Assembly: GCF_003208655.1 (NCBI RefSeq) | Contig: NZ_QKLU01000004.1 | Location: forward strand, 248,001-312,000 | Direction of reading: 5' to 3' | Source of the DNA: Pedobacter nutrimenti | Lineage (GTDB): Bacteria; Bacteroidota; Bacteroidia; Sphingobacteriales; Sphingobacteriaceae | DNA length: 64,000 nt | In this document: positions 49,921 to 60,292 of the stretch, piece after piece | Numbering within the stretch: position 1 is the first letter of the stretch | Layout of the letters: each line of letters begins with the position of its first letter | The notes under the pieces: generated by a model | The model's input: the letters and a program-made list of their open reading frames with translations, nothing else | Told to the model about the DNA's origin: nothing | Databases searched by the model: none | Translations under genes and position numbers: made by a program

Positions 49921-50682
49921 TCAAAAAGGCTTTACAATTTTAGCCTTTTGAAACAGCACTTTTTTATCTCCTTTGGTAACGGTCAGCAAGGCCGGCGCAC
50001 CACCCCTTTCGGTGAGGACCATAATGGCGCAATTGTAGGTGATCCCATCTTTTTTAAACTCATAATAATGATTGCCGCCACTGCCTTCAAATACCAGTTC
50101 GCCATTTTCGATAACCAGATCGGGTTTATCACTCATTTTACTTTTCAGCGGCCAGGCGGCATAACGGTAGTTGAAGTCGCCCAAATCGTCAATCCTGATT
50201 CTGTAAGTTGGGGTTTCCAGTATTTGCCGTGGCGCCACAAAGTCCCGGATGGCGGGGTACAGGCTTTCTTTTTCCTGTTTAATCAGTTGCGCGCGCTTTG
50301 CCTTTTCGACTTTGGAGTGGTAAGTCACCCCAGTTAGTTTTCCATCATAGCGCAGCCATACATCCCCATGGTCCAACATAATTCCTCGCCAGCCCACTGC
50401 CGACCAATTGCTCGCCGGTGTAGAATTCGCTATTTTTTTGATCAGCTGTGCATCAAATATTTCGTCAAAACGCTTTAAAAATTCCTGCTGGTTTTTCACA
50501 TCGGGCACCGGGTATTCACGCTGCAAGGGATAAGAAACCCTGGCGGCCAGTTTTTCCCGTTTCTGTTTTTTAATGCAGTCGATAAAATCGGCAACAGGTT
50601 CATGGTATTTTGTTTCCAGGCCTTGTCCAAAAACGACAGACAAGCTTAAGCTTAGTATAAAGGTAAATAGTAGTTTTTTCAT
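49921..50682 (-). CDS. Exported protein of unknown function
   Basis: A ~253-residue secreted protein. The ATG at 50682 (MKKLLFTFILSLSLSVVFGQ) gives a clear signal peptide and is preferred over the ATG at 50700. The mature protein has a first half around PVADFIDCIKKQKREKLAAR and FDEIFDAQLIKKIANSTPAS, which looks like a small alpha+beta domain, and a second half around YAAWPLKSKMSDKPDLVIEN. No domain is known to me. It lies downstream of the SusCD locus but is separated from it by a strong terminator. Confidence 0.7.
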   Translation of the reverse strand: MKKLLFTFILSLSLSVVFGQGLETKYHEPVADFIDCIKKQKREKLAARVSYPLQREYPVPDVKNQQEFLKRFDEIFDAQLIKKIANSTPASNWSAVGWRGIMLDHGDVWLRYDGKLTGVTYHSKVEKAKRAQLIKQEKESLYPAIRDFVAPRQILETPTYRIRIDDLGDFNYRYAAWPLKSKMSDKPDLVIENGELVFEGSGGNHYYEFKKDGITYNCAIMVLTERGGAPALLTVTKGDKKVLFQKAKIVKPF

Positions 50683-50752
50683 CAAAAGAGGTATCCGCAC
50701 CTAAAAATAAGATATTAATTTCAAGAGCAGGAAAATTGGGCTAAAAAAACGA

Positions 50753-50793
50753 ATCCTTACAAATTCGGAACCAGGTTCCGAATTTGTAAGGAT
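50753..50793 (-). terminator. Very long terminator with perfect 20-bp stem
   Basis: The left arm (50753-50772) starts ATCCTTACAAATTCGGAACC; the right arm (50774-50793) is its exact reverse complement, with a single A between. On the minus strand it is followed by a run of seven T, so it ends the SusC-SusD-phosphoesterase operon 25 bp after the last stop codon. Its length is unusual. Confidence 0.88.
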
Positions 50794-50817
50794 CATAAAA
50801 ATTACCTTCCGTATTTT

Positions 50818-51738
50818 TTAATAGGTATGCGGAAAATAGTCGTTTTCCACGCTTCCGTCGTCGTACATTTTTAAAATTGCATAACCCGGCGGGGTTTCCA
50901 GGTAATAGCCCGGCCCGGCCGACTCGGCATCGCCTTTACCCCACCAAAACCCACTCATTGCGCCATTGCAGCAATATAAAACATCGTTATAAAGGGTATG
51001 GTCAGATAAATGGTTGTGTCCGCTTAAACAGATTTTCACCTTGTCGCGGTGTTTGTAAAATAAATCTTTCAGCTTTTTACAATCGGAATGTCCTCCGCCA
51101 ACCAGCACCTGTGTGGTACCCAAAATCGGGTAATGCGACATCAGCAAAGTTGGGGTTCCGGCAGGAATTTTTTCCAGTTCCTGTTCCAGCCAGCTGAACT
51201 GTTCCTTGTCCAGCGAAATTTTGCTGTTGTTCCCGTCAAGTACGATAAAGTGCCAGTTCTTTTTGCGGAAACTATAATAACGGTGCGGGATTTTTAAACG
51301 TTTGACAACATAATCTTTTCCGTACATTTCATCTGTTTCAGAGGGTGCTTTCCACCAGGTATCGTGATTACCGATACAGCTGTGCACTTCATATGCAGCA
51401 AGCATGGCCGTACAGTCGTCCCAGATGGCCCATTGCTCGGTCACCTGCTCCCTGACCACATTATCGTAAGAGGCATCATTGATGGAATCTCCACCGTTCA
51501 GAAAAAAATCGGGCTTATGTTTGCTTATAATTTCTTTCAGGCATTTTTTAAATCTTTCGGGTGCATTCTCGCCCTTGCGGATGTGCACATCGGTAATGTG
51601 CGCAACTTTAAGGCTTAGTTTTTTGCCTTTTTTCTCTGCTTTCTCCTTTTCCAAAGCCAGGGCAGGCAAACCTCCTGTAACCACCAGGCCCGTCGCCAAT
51701 CCCGCTGCTTTTAATAAGGACCGTCTTTTTATATTCAT
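50818..51738 (-). CDS. Tat-exported metallophosphoesterase
   Basis: A 306-residue calcineurin-like phosphoesterase with a twin-arginine signal: MNIKRRSLLKAAGLATGL, then Ala-Leu-Ala. Metal-site motifs are HITDVHIRKG (Asp and His), NGGDSIND (Gly-Gly-Asp), CIGNHDTWWK (Gly-Asn-His-Asp), LMSHYPIL (His) and CLSGHNHLSD (Gly-His-x-His). Export by Tat implies the metals are inserted before transport. It is the last gene of the second Sus operon, 37 bp after susD, so it probably removes phosphate from, or cleaves, the imported compound in the periplasm. Confidence 0.92.
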   Translation of the reverse strand: MNIKRRSLLKAAGLATGLVVTGGLPALALEKEKAEKKGKKLSLKVAHITDVHIRKGENAPERFKKCLKEIISKHKPDFFLNGGDSINDASYDNVVREQVTEQWAIWDDCTAMLAAYEVHSCIGNHDTWWKAPSETDEMYGKDYVVKRLKIPHRYYSFRKKNWHFIVLDGNNSKISLDKEQFSWLEQELEKIPAGTPTLLMSHYPILGTTQVLVGGGHSDCKKLKDLFYKHRDKVKICLSGHNHLSDHTLYNDVLYCCNGAMSGFWWGKGDAESAGPGYYLETPPGYAILKMYDDGSVENDYFPHTY

Positions 51739-51775
51739 TTTTGTACAGGATTAAATAAAAAACTGAGGGCAGGTT

Positions 51776-53569
51776 TTACCACCCAAAAATTTGCTTCAGG
51801 TTAGGGTTTAACACCACTTCCGATTGTGGAATTGGACGGTAATAATACTGCGGCTCCACAAAATTCCGGATCACCGATTCGGTCACAATATTGCTGCCCC
51901 CATTTAAACTTTTCAGGTATATGGTCGCATCCGAACCAATGGTTCCGGTACGGTAATAAATCAGTTTTACCCCTAATGAATTTTTCTCTTTACTGTCTTC
52001 AGCAGGAATAGAAGAAGCCGCATCAATTAAAATAATGTCTTCTATACCATCTCCTGTCAAATCGTATTTGCCCAAACCCGGAAAATACATTCCTTCCGGA
52101 CTTTTTGCCAAAAGGCTTCCTGCTTTCCACCGCATCAAATCGTCAAAGCGGGTATTTTCGAAAGCAAATTCTATTCTGCGCTCTCTTCTAATTTCCAGGA
52201 TCACCCCAACATTACTGGTCAGGCCTGTATATTGTCGCTGCAGCAATGCATCGGGCGAGGCATTGGCCTGTCCCATGTTCAGGTCGGGTAACCCAGCCCT
52301 TCTACGGATCAGGTTTACCGAAACATCCAGTTGCTGCTGGGTTAAGCTCCCCATTTCGGCCAATGCTTCGGCATAGGTAAGCAGCACTTCGGCATACCGG
52401 TATACCGGAAAATCTGAACCATTGATCGTAGCCTGATCTGTACTATTGACATAACCTTTTAGCTGGTGGTAACCTGTAAAATTTTTACCAATAATTTGTA
52501 CATAAGGTGTTGTATTTGGTGCCATGATCCAGCCCGGGTACACCATCGTTTGTGCCAGCCTTGGGTCACGGTTTTTGAATTCCTGCACATAACCCATTTT
52601 ATCATAGTTTGGCTGATCCGTAAAACGGCTGCCGTCTTTCATCAGGTAGGTCTGCACCAGGTCTTTTGCGGGCGCTTGTTCGTAATCACCAAAAAGGGTT
52701 CTGTTTACGTCCTGGCTTTTCTTTTTGCTCATGTCAAAAACATTGGCAAGGATCACCTCCGGATTTATCGTTAAGTCCTGACTGTTAAACAATGTACCAT
52801 AATCCTGATCAGGTTTGCCCGTATTGTAAATGGAAAACTTTTTTGAAGACATAATATCATTGGAAACATCTGCAGCCACTTGCAGAAAACGGCCGGCACT
52901 GCCCGCCAGGTTCAGTTCGGAGTGGTATTTGCGATAGGTACCTTCGTAAAGGGCTGTCCGGGCATAAAATGTGGCCACCGCCCATTTACCCGGCGTGCCC
53001 GAGGGTACGCTTTCTTTTACATACTTATAAGCAAAAGCCAAATCGGCCATCACACTGTCAACCACAAGTGCCCTTGGGTCACGGGCTTTTGTGAGTCCCG
53101 GATCTCCCGGGTTTAAAGTACGGGAATACCAGGGCACATCGGAAAAACGCTTTACTTTATCCATGTAAAACATGGCCCGGTAATACCGGGCCAATCCGGC
53201 GTAATGATTTTTGATGTCGTCACTAATTTTAGCCCTATTATAATTCTCTAAAAAATAGTTTACATCACGCAACCTACCCCAGTCCCATCCAACATTAATA
53301 TTTTGGGCATTGGTTTTACCGCCCATAATGTTTTTAACTTCCACAGCAGCTGTGGTAGCCGTGTTATCACTGTTCTGGTCATTTGCATAACTGTACTTAT
53401 CCGGCTGCGAAAGCAGGCCATTGACATACAGGGAAAGGTCACTTTCTGTATTAAAGAAAAGATCAGGTGAAATACTGGTTTGTGGTAAGCGGTCAAGGTC
53501 CGATTTTTTACAGGCAGCCAATACCAGTACAGCAATCAGCAGGATATATATTTTAGAAGTATTTTTCAT
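51776..53569 (-). CDS. SusD/RagB-family lipoprotein
   Basis: A 597-residue surface lipoprotein. The lipobox Cys is at about residue 20 (LLIAVLVLAACKKSDLDRL). The TPR-like helices are around GLARYYRAMFYMDKVKRFSD and FPVYRYAEVLLTYAEALAEM, and the C-terminal block is RRERRIEFAFENTRFDDLMR. It is longer than the other SusD here, as in the larger RagB subgroup. It binds the substrate over the SusC channel. It begins 24 bp after susC. Confidence 0.93.
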   Translation of the reverse strand: MKNTSKIYILLIAVLVLAACKKSDLDRLPQTSISPDLFFNTESDLSLYVNGLLSQPDKYSYANDQNSDNTATTAAVEVKNIMGGKTNAQNINVGWDWGRLRDVNYFLENYNRAKISDDIKNHYAGLARYYRAMFYMDKVKRFSDVPWYSRTLNPGDPGLTKARDPRALVVDSVMADLAFAYKYVKESVPSGTPGKWAVATFYARTALYEGTYRKYHSELNLAGSAGRFLQVAADVSNDIMSSKKFSIYNTGKPDQDYGTLFNSQDLTINPEVILANVFDMSKKKSQDVNRTLFGDYEQAPAKDLVQTYLMKDGSRFTDQPNYDKMGYVQEFKNRDPRLAQTMVYPGWIMAPNTTPYVQIIGKNFTGYHQLKGYVNSTDQATINGSDFPVYRYAEVLLTYAEALAEMGSLTQQQLDVSVNLIRRRAGLPDLNMGQANASPDALLQRQYTGLTSNVGVILEIRRERRIEFAFENTRFDDLMRWKAGSLLAKSPEGMYFPGLGKYDLTGDGIEDIILIDAASSIPAEDSKEKNSLGVKLIYYRTGTIGSDATIYLKSLNGGSNIVTESVIRNFVEPQYYYRPIPQSEVVLNPNLKQIFGW

Positions 53570-53593
53570 AACTTTTTTTAATGAGGGTTAAGC

Positions 53594-56500
53594 TTAAAAA
53601 TCCAGGTTTAAACCAATGGCATATTTTCTCTGGTAAGGATAGGCCCAAGCGCTTGGGCCCTGGTTTACGGCTTCCGGATCTATGTATTTTTTAATGGATG
53701 AAAATTCATAGAGGTTATCGGCTGTTACAAAAATTCGCAAACGGCTTACCTTAAAACGCTCGGTCATTTTACGCGGCAGGGTATAGCCTACTGAAACGTT
53801 CTTGATCCTTAAATAGGCTCCATTGAGCAGGTATTTGGTTTGCGGGATATCCAGTCCGCTGCCATAGTTGTTGTCGGCCAGCCAGGATTGCAAAACAGGA
53901 TAATAGGAATTCGGGTTGGCATCGGCTAAACCTGCAGCAATGTAAGAAGCCGAATGCTGGGCCCTCTGCTCAGGGGTGTCGGCCGCGCCACGGTAAAAAT
54001 CAAGGTTCCATGGATAAACATTCGCATATGGCTGCTGGTAAGGTCCCCAGAACAGGTAATGGTGCGGATAAAAATCTCTTTTTAAAACGCCCTGCAGGAA
54101 TATCGAAAGGTCAAATCCATTCCAGTCCATATTGAAATTGGCACCGATACTATACCTGTCACTGCTGTTTCCGATAATTTTAAGGTCTTTAGGGTCGTTC
54201 GCACTTAAACCTTTTTCAATTTTACCGTTGCCATCCAGGTCTTTATATTTTGGCCAGCCCGGAACAATAGACAAAGCACCCCATGGAATAATACTCGACT
54301 GGTCAAGTGCTGCAATTTCGGCCTTGTTGCGGAACATGCCATCGTTTTCAAGCCCCCAGATCTCTCCTATTTTTTGTCCTACCCGGTAAGTAGAAAAAAG
54401 TTTCTGGTCATTCGGAAATTTGGTAATCTCAGCCTGAGAATCGGACAGGAATACTTTTGCCTGAAAATTAAAAGGTTTGGAAGCGACGGTAAAATTATCC
54501 CTGTAGGTAACGGACAATTCCCAGCCTTTTGTCCTCAGGTCTGCCGTATTTTGATTGGGTACCTTTGTTCCCAAAACCGCTGGCAGCTGCTGACCACCGG
54601 TAAGCATACCTGTAGTATTGCGTATAAAATAATCAAAGCCAATAAGGAACTTGTCTTTTAAAAGACCAATATCTGTTCCCATATTAAGGGTCGATACTTT
54701 TTCCCAGGTATACGTATTCGGGTCCACAAGCAAGGCCGGTGCACCAGTGATGATCGGGTTCTGACCGTTACCGCCTATAATATAATTGGAGGTTCCCTGT
54801 TTTAAGGCCTGGATATAACCAAAATCACGCAGGTTAACATCATCACCAATGGCCTGGTTTCCCAACGAACCATAAGAAGTACGCAATTTAAAAGTAGATA
54901 CCACAGGAGCCAATGGTTTAAAGAAATTTTCTGAACTTGCTATCCAGGCTGCTGAAGCGGATGGAAAGAAACCCCAGCGTTTTTGTATTGGAAAACGTGA
55001 AGAACCATCATATCTTCCGGTAGCCTCTAAAATATAACGTTCTTTGTAGGTATAATTTAAACGACTGAATACACTGTTAATTGCATAGGCACTATAAGCT
55101 GAACCGACACTGGCCGTACCACTTGTTAAGCCCAGGTAAGGTAAGGAAGAAGAGATCAAACCATCTCTGGCAGCCGTGGTTGTGGAATAATTGTAATCTT
55201 CGGAACTATAACCCACCATGGCGCTAAAAGAATGACTGCCAATGGTTTTTCTGTAGGTAGTGTATAAGTTAAAGGCATTATTGTACAAATAGCCATTTTT
55301 CTCACTCACGTTACCTGTTCCGCCTTCTTCCCGGACATCATTTGGACCAAAGCCAATTTTGTATTTTTTGTTGTCCACGTGATACTTCCACAATTCCCTT
55401 TTAAAGGAGGCATCTCCGTTGACCACTAAATCTCCGTTTAAAAAAGTGGCAGTTGCACTGGTAATGTTTTGAAAACCAAACATAGTTTCAAGGTTGCTGC
55501 CACCATCTTTTAATTTGGCCGATAGCCTGCCCGCATCTGTATTGGCCCAGGTCCCGTCTGGATTGACCGCCACATCTGTTGGCTTCAGGTAATACAAATC
55601 AGTAATGCTGGTATATGGATAAGCTTTTTTCGTTTGGTAAATATTCAGGTTGTTGTCGACCTTAAGCCATGATAAAGGTGAAAACGAAATCCTTGGCCTT
55701 AAGCCATAGCGGTTCCAGAAATCGTCTGACAATTTGTTCAAACCATTTTCCTTGGTATAATCGGCCGATAAGTAATAGGTTAAAGGCGTATTGTTAACCG
55801 TTGCCCCACCGGAAAAAGTAAGGGAGTGGTTTTGTGAAAAACTGGCATTGTTCAAAAAATACTTATACCAGTCATTACTTCCCATATAGGCCCATTTGCT
55901 GGGGTTTTTAGGATCTAAACGTGTATCGGGAAGAGAAGGATTATCAGACCTTTCCCTTGCCCATTTTAAAAACTCATCGGAATAAGTCCCGTTGTTCCAG
56001 GGTGTATTGTCAACAGAAGTTTCCAATACCCTTGCATAAATATAAGGGTCTGTTACTGGTTTGGGAAGAACTGTTGGTCGGCCCCAGGAGCTGAGCATGT
56101 TATAGCTGATGGTCTGTTGACCGGCCGTACCTTGTCTGGTGGTGATCAAAATTACCCCAAAAGCAGCTCTTGCTCCATAAATGGCCGCAGAAGCTGCATC
56201 ACGCAATACCGTGTACGATGAAATATCAGCAGGTGTTAACCTTAATAAATCGTCGTTGCTCGCGGCCGGGATTCCGTCTATGACAATAAGTGGTGATCCA
56301 CCGTTAATGGAAGTCATTCCCCGGATGTTAATAACCGGTACGGTACCAGGTGCACCGCCCCCATACGTAATATTTAAGCCCGGACTAACGCCCTGCAGGC
56401 CCTGCATGACATTTGAAACAGGGCGTGATTCAAACTGCTTGCCGGATATCTGATCTATGGCCCCAGCTACATTTATTTTTTTCTTGGTCCCATAACCAAC

Positions 56501-56866
56501 CACCATTACCTCATCCAGACCCGCATTATCGGATACCAGCATTACATTTAAGGTGGTCTGACCTTTAATGGTAATTTCCTGGCGCTTATAGCCGACATAG
56601 GCAAAAACCAGTATCGCATCTGGTTTCACATTAATGGTAAAGGAACCACTAGCATCGGTGATTGTTCCTTGTTTAGTTCCCTTTACCATAATGTTTACAG
56701 CTGGCAAGGTTTCTTTGGTCTGCTCATCGGAAACTTTACCTTTTAGGGTAATATTTTGAGCAAATGCACTGGTACTCATTAAAAAGAAGCACAGCATCCA
56801 AAACAATGAATGACTTTTTACTGCGCTCCTGTTTAATGAAAAAAACAGGAAGTAATTTTTTTCCAT
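53594..56866 (-). CDS. SusC/RagA-family TonB-dependent transporter without STN domain
   Basis: A 1090-residue outer-membrane transporter: signal (about 14-37), carboxypeptidase-regulatory-like domain (LKGKVSDEQTKETLPAVNIM, about 40-115), TonB box region and plug domain (DEVMVVGYGTKKKINVAGAI, then TVLRDAASAAIYGARAAFGV), and the barrel to the C-terminal IGLNLDF. It lacks the STN domain, so it does not signal through FecR; regulation more likely runs through the divergent TetR gene 57039-57635, which starts 172 bp away across a shared palindrome. It is the first gene of the operon with SusD and a phosphoesterase. Confidence 0.94.
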   Translation of the reverse strand: MEKNYFLFFSLNRSAVKSHSLFWMLCFFLMSTSAFAQNITLKGKVSDEQTKETLPAVNIMVKGTKQGTITDASGSFTINVKPDAILVFAYVGYKRQEITIKGQTTLNVMLVSDNAGLDEVMVVGYGTKKKINVAGAIDQISGKQFESRPVSNVMQGLQGVSPGLNITYGGGAPGTVPVINIRGMTSINGGSPLIVIDGIPAASNDDLLRLTPADISSYTVLRDAASAAIYGARAAFGVILITTRQGTAGQQTISYNMLSSWGRPTVLPKPVTDPYIYARVLETSVDNTPWNNGTYSDEFLKWARERSDNPSLPDTRLDPKNPSKWAYMGSNDWYKYFLNNASFSQNHSLTFSGGATVNNTPLTYYLSADYTKENGLNKLSDDFWNRYGLRPRISFSPLSWLKVDNNLNIYQTKKAYPYTSITDLYYLKPTDVAVNPDGTWANTDAGRLSAKLKDGGSNLETMFGFQNITSATATFLNGDLVVNGDASFKRELWKYHVDNKKYKIGFGPNDVREEGGTGNVSEKNGYLYNNAFNLYTTYRKTIGSHSFSAMVGYSSEDYNYSTTTAARDGLISSSLPYLGLTSGTASVGSAYSAYAINSVFSRLNYTYKERYILEATGRYDGSSRFPIQKRWGFFPSASAAWIASSENFFKPLAPVVSTFKLRTSYGSLGNQAIGDDVNLRDFGYIQALKQGTSNYIIGGNGQNPIITGAPALLVDPNTYTWEKVSTLNMGTDIGLLKDKFLIGFDYFIRNTTGMLTGGQQLPAVLGTKVPNQNTADLRTKGWELSVTYRDNFTVASKPFNFQAKVFLSDSQAEITKFPNDQKLFSTYRVGQKIGEIWGLENDGMFRNKAEIAALDQSSIIPWGALSIVPGWPKYKDLDGNGKIEKGLSANDPKDLKIIGNSSDRYSIGANFNMDWNGFDLSIFLQGVLKRDFYPHHYLFWGPYQQPYANVYPWNLDFYRGAADTPEQRAQHSASYIAAGLADANPNSYYPVLQSWLADNNYGSGLDIPQTKYLLNGAYLRIKNVSVGYTLPRKMTERFKVSRLRIFVTADNLYEFSSIKKYIDPEAVNQGPSAWAYPYQRKYAIGLNLDF

Positions 56867-56968
56867 AGTAATTTCGTTTGGGTGGTTTAACGTGTATTTG
56901 ATTTTTACTGGCCGCTAAAGTACAGGCACTTTGCTACTTAAATGTTAACCCTACATTAATAAATAGAT

Positions 56969-56978
56969 TGAACGTTCA
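56969..56978. promoter_or_regulatory. Candidate TetR operator in the susC-tetR divergent region
   Basis: TGAACGTTCA is a perfect 10-bp palindrome, close to the GAACG-type half-sites known for TetR/AcrR operators. It is 61 bp before the TetR gene and 103 bp before susC. Confidence 0.55.
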
Positions 56979-57038
56979 TTTAATTTATATCACATATACA
57001 ACCTAAAACTCCATTAACTATATTTACCAAAAAATGAA

Positions 57039-57635
57039 ATGGGACGAAAAAGCCTTAAAGAATTAAGACAACAGGAAATCATTACTGTATTTTATAAGAC
57101 AGCCAAAAAAGAAGGTTACGAAAATGCTTCCATCGCCAAGGTGGCCAAGGTGATGGACATTAACCCCAGTCTTATTATTCATTATTTTAAAACCAAGGAA
57201 GACCTGACCCAGGCACTGATCGATTACATCCTGGAAAAATACCTGCTGATCTACAAAACAAAGGATAAGGAAAACATTACGCTGTCGGATTTACAAAAAA
57301 CCATTGATAAGCTTTTTTCCAAGAAGTGGAATTTACTGTTTGATGATGGTTTGTTTTATACCTTCTATGCCATGTCCTTCAGGGATAAAATTATCCGGGA
57401 GAAATATAAAAAGATACTCGATTCACTTCGTTTTGAACTTGCAGCCATAATGATCAAATGCAAGGAAAAGCAGTTGCTGAATATTGCCGACCCTCAGGCC
57501 ACTGCCGATTTGATATTTGTACTGCTCGATGGGGCTTATTTTTACCTTTCGCTGGAAAAGGATAAAACAGTTTATTCCGAAAGACTGGATTCCTATAAAG
57601 CGAAGGCTTATGAGTTCCTGGGCTGGGCACCCTGA
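57039..57635 (+). CDS. TetR/AcrR-family regulator
   Basis: A 198-residue regulator with an N-terminal helix-turn-helix (about 10-56): ITVFYKTAKKEGYENASIAK, then VMDINPSLIIHYFKTKEDL. The remaining ~140 residues are the all-helical ligand domain. It is divergent from the SusC operon and is likely its repressor; the palindrome at 56969 is a plausible site. Its last 28 bp overlap the convergent gene 57608-57895. Confidence 0.92.
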   Translation: MGRKSLKELRQQEIITVFYKTAKKEGYENASIAKVAKVMDINPSLIIHYFKTKEDLTQALIDYILEKYLLIYKTKDKENITLSDLQKTIDKLFSKKWNLLFDDGLFYTFYAMSFRDKIIREKYKKILDSLRFELAAIMIKCKEKQLLNIADPQATADLIFVLLDGAYFYLSLEKDKTVYSERLDSYKAKAYEFLGWAP

Positions 57636-57895
57636 TCGGGTTTGTTTATGTTTTTGCTTTTCAGGCCTTGTCTTAAAGAATAAAGACCTATAGAAGCCCA
57701 TAAAAGATTGGCCACTGCATTTGGCAGGTCATTACTGTATACCGCCGCTGTAACCAGGCACAACCCTCCTGCAATATTAAGCAGCTGAAAACTACGCGAC
57801 TCCGCACTTATCTTTTTGGTACTTAACAGGAAATAACCTGCCGTACATAAAAACACACCCAGCCAGCCAATACTTGTGGAGATCATTTGCATCAT
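57608..57895 (-). CDS. CBU_0592-like small membrane protein
   Basis: A 95-residue protein with three hydrophobic segments (about 6-24, 38-52 and 58-76). The opening STSIGWLGVFLCTAGYFLLS, followed by FQLLNIAGGLCLVTAAVYSN, matches the pattern of the CBU_0592 family of small membrane proteins. Function unknown. It overlaps the 3' end of the TetR gene by 28 bp on the opposite strand. Confidence 0.75.
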   Translation of the reverse strand: MMQMISTSIGWLGVFLCTAGYFLLSTKKISAESRSFQLLNIAGGLCLVTAAVYSNDLPNAVANLLWASIGLYSLRQGLKSKNINKPDQGAQPRNS

Positions 57896-57973
57896 ACAAT
57901 CAGGTTCATTTTGCCCCTATCAGGCATGTTATTACTGCTTAACAACTGTAAGACAAATATATAACAATAACTT

Positions 57974-59020
<1,047 letters not shown>

Positions 59021-59049
59021 TTAATAATTTACATCAACCGCAAACAAAA

Positions 59050-59628
59050 CTACAGTTTCAGCAACATGATCAGGTACAGCACCAGTCCTAAGCGAAGCCT
59101 TAATACTTTCAGGGCCCTTTTGATTTGGGTGCTCACCGTTTGCTCTGATATTCCTAAATTTTCGGCTATTTCTTTATGGCTCAGGTTTTCTGTCCGGCTC
59201 ATTAAAAAAATTTCCTGCATTTTAGGGGGTAAAGAAGCAATTTCCTGATCAATAATCGATTGCAATTGATTTTTTCGCGCCCGGTGATCTGTATGGTTTT
59301 CCTGCTGGCTTGCAAAAGCACTCAGCGATACAAAATACCGCGATTGTACTTCTTTATGTCCGATCAGGTCCAGCACTTTATGCCGCACAGCCATCATCAG
59401 GTACCCCCCTAAATTGGTTGAAGGATTAATTTGTGCCCTTTTTGTCCACAGCGTGGTAAACACCTCCTGAACAATGTCTTTGGCTTCTTCCCTGTCCTGT
59501 ATTTTTTTACAAACGTGGGAAAGCAACAGGTTTTTGTATTTGTTAAAAATCTGCGCAAAAGCAGATGTGTCTCCATCCCTGAGCAGGCTGGTTAATTCGC
59601 TGTCGTTAAGCGTCGCATAAGCAATCAT
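59050..59628 (-). CDS. ECF sigma-70 factor (Bacteroidetes type), not adjacent to a FecR gene
   Basis: A 192-residue ECF sigma factor. Region 2 is around YKNLLLSHVCKKIQDREEAK and DIVQEVFTTLWTKRAQI; region 4 has LPPKMQEIFLMSRTENLSHK, EIAENLGISEQTVSTQIKRA. This subgroup normally sits directly before FecR and a SusC with STN domain. None is next to it here, whereas the FecR/SusC(STN) operon at 33-41 kb lacks its sigma gene. A trans pairing between the two is possible but unproven. Confidence 0.92.
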   Translation of the reverse strand: MIAYATLNDSELTSLLRDGDTSAFAQIFNKYKNLLLSHVCKKIQDREEAKDIVQEVFTTLWTKRAQINPSTNLGGYLMMAVRHKVLDLIGHKEVQSRYFVSLSAFASQQENHTDHRARKNQLQSIIDQEIASLPPKMQEIFLMSRTENLSHKEIAENLGISEQTVSTQIKRALKVLRLRLGLVLYLIMLLKL

Positions 59629-59804
59629 TTTATTTACCCCTCCCTTGCGGGATTTTTAATTAAACTTTAGACCGGTATCCTCTGTTTTTACTTAGTGATG
59701 GTAATAATTGTTTGCCCGACATAAATCTACATCAGATTTTAGAAATAAAAAAAACTTTGTTTTGAGAAAAAAATCAAAATTATGAATAAAAGCCCCTGGC
59801 TATC

Positions 59805-60287
59805 CTACAGTCCATCTTTAGGGGCTGTGCTGTAGACAACTTTAAACCGTTCACAGACCATAGGGACCTGTTCGCTTGGAACCCTGCCGATCCGCAGGCA
59901 TTCCGACTGGATATAGTCCTGGTACATTTCTCTCCAGCCTTCCAGGCTACGGTCCCCTTCTCCACCATCAAATGCAAATTGTTCATCTACCTCATCAAAA
60001 GGCATCACTTTTACTTCCGTGCTTTCAATGATACAAACTGGCAAACCCGCTTTGCCCGTAACAATACTGTAACTGCCAGGCTTTGGCATAGCCCTGTTTT
60101 CAAATTCATAAACCCAAACTAATGAACCGGTACTGGTCTTGATCCCCGACAAAACCAGCTCAGCAATTTCATCGGCACTGTCTTCATCGCCAAAATGAAA
60201 TACATCATAATAATCCGGGTTGCCCTCTGCCTCAACATGTGATAAAAATTGTGCCCAGTACAGATCTGCTGCTCTTTTATTTTCCAA
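59805..60287 (-). CDS. ASCH-domain protein
   Basis: A 160-residue single-domain ASCH protein. It has the opening ADLYWAQFLSHVEAEGNPDY, the segment ELVLSGIKTSTGSLVWVYEF with the conserved Lys-Thr, and PGSYSIVTGKAGLPVCIIES. ASCH folds bind RNA or modified nucleosides, and some members hydrolyse N4-acetylcytidine. It lies 5 bp after the NmrA-like gene on the same strand and is co-transcribed with it. Confidence 0.88.
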   Translation of the reverse strand: MENKRAADLYWAQFLSHVEAEGNPDYYDVFHFGDEDSADEIAELVLSGIKTSTGSLVWVYEFENRAMPKPGSYSIVTGKAGLPVCIIESTEVKVMPFDEVDEQFAFDGGEGDRSLEGWREMYQDYIQSECLRIGRVPSEQVPMVCERFKVVYSTAPKDGL

Positions 60288-60292
60288 GTCCC

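Noticed and set aside
52466..53116. Plus-strand frames opposite the second SusD
   Set aside because: No motif; SusD is complete on the minus strand.
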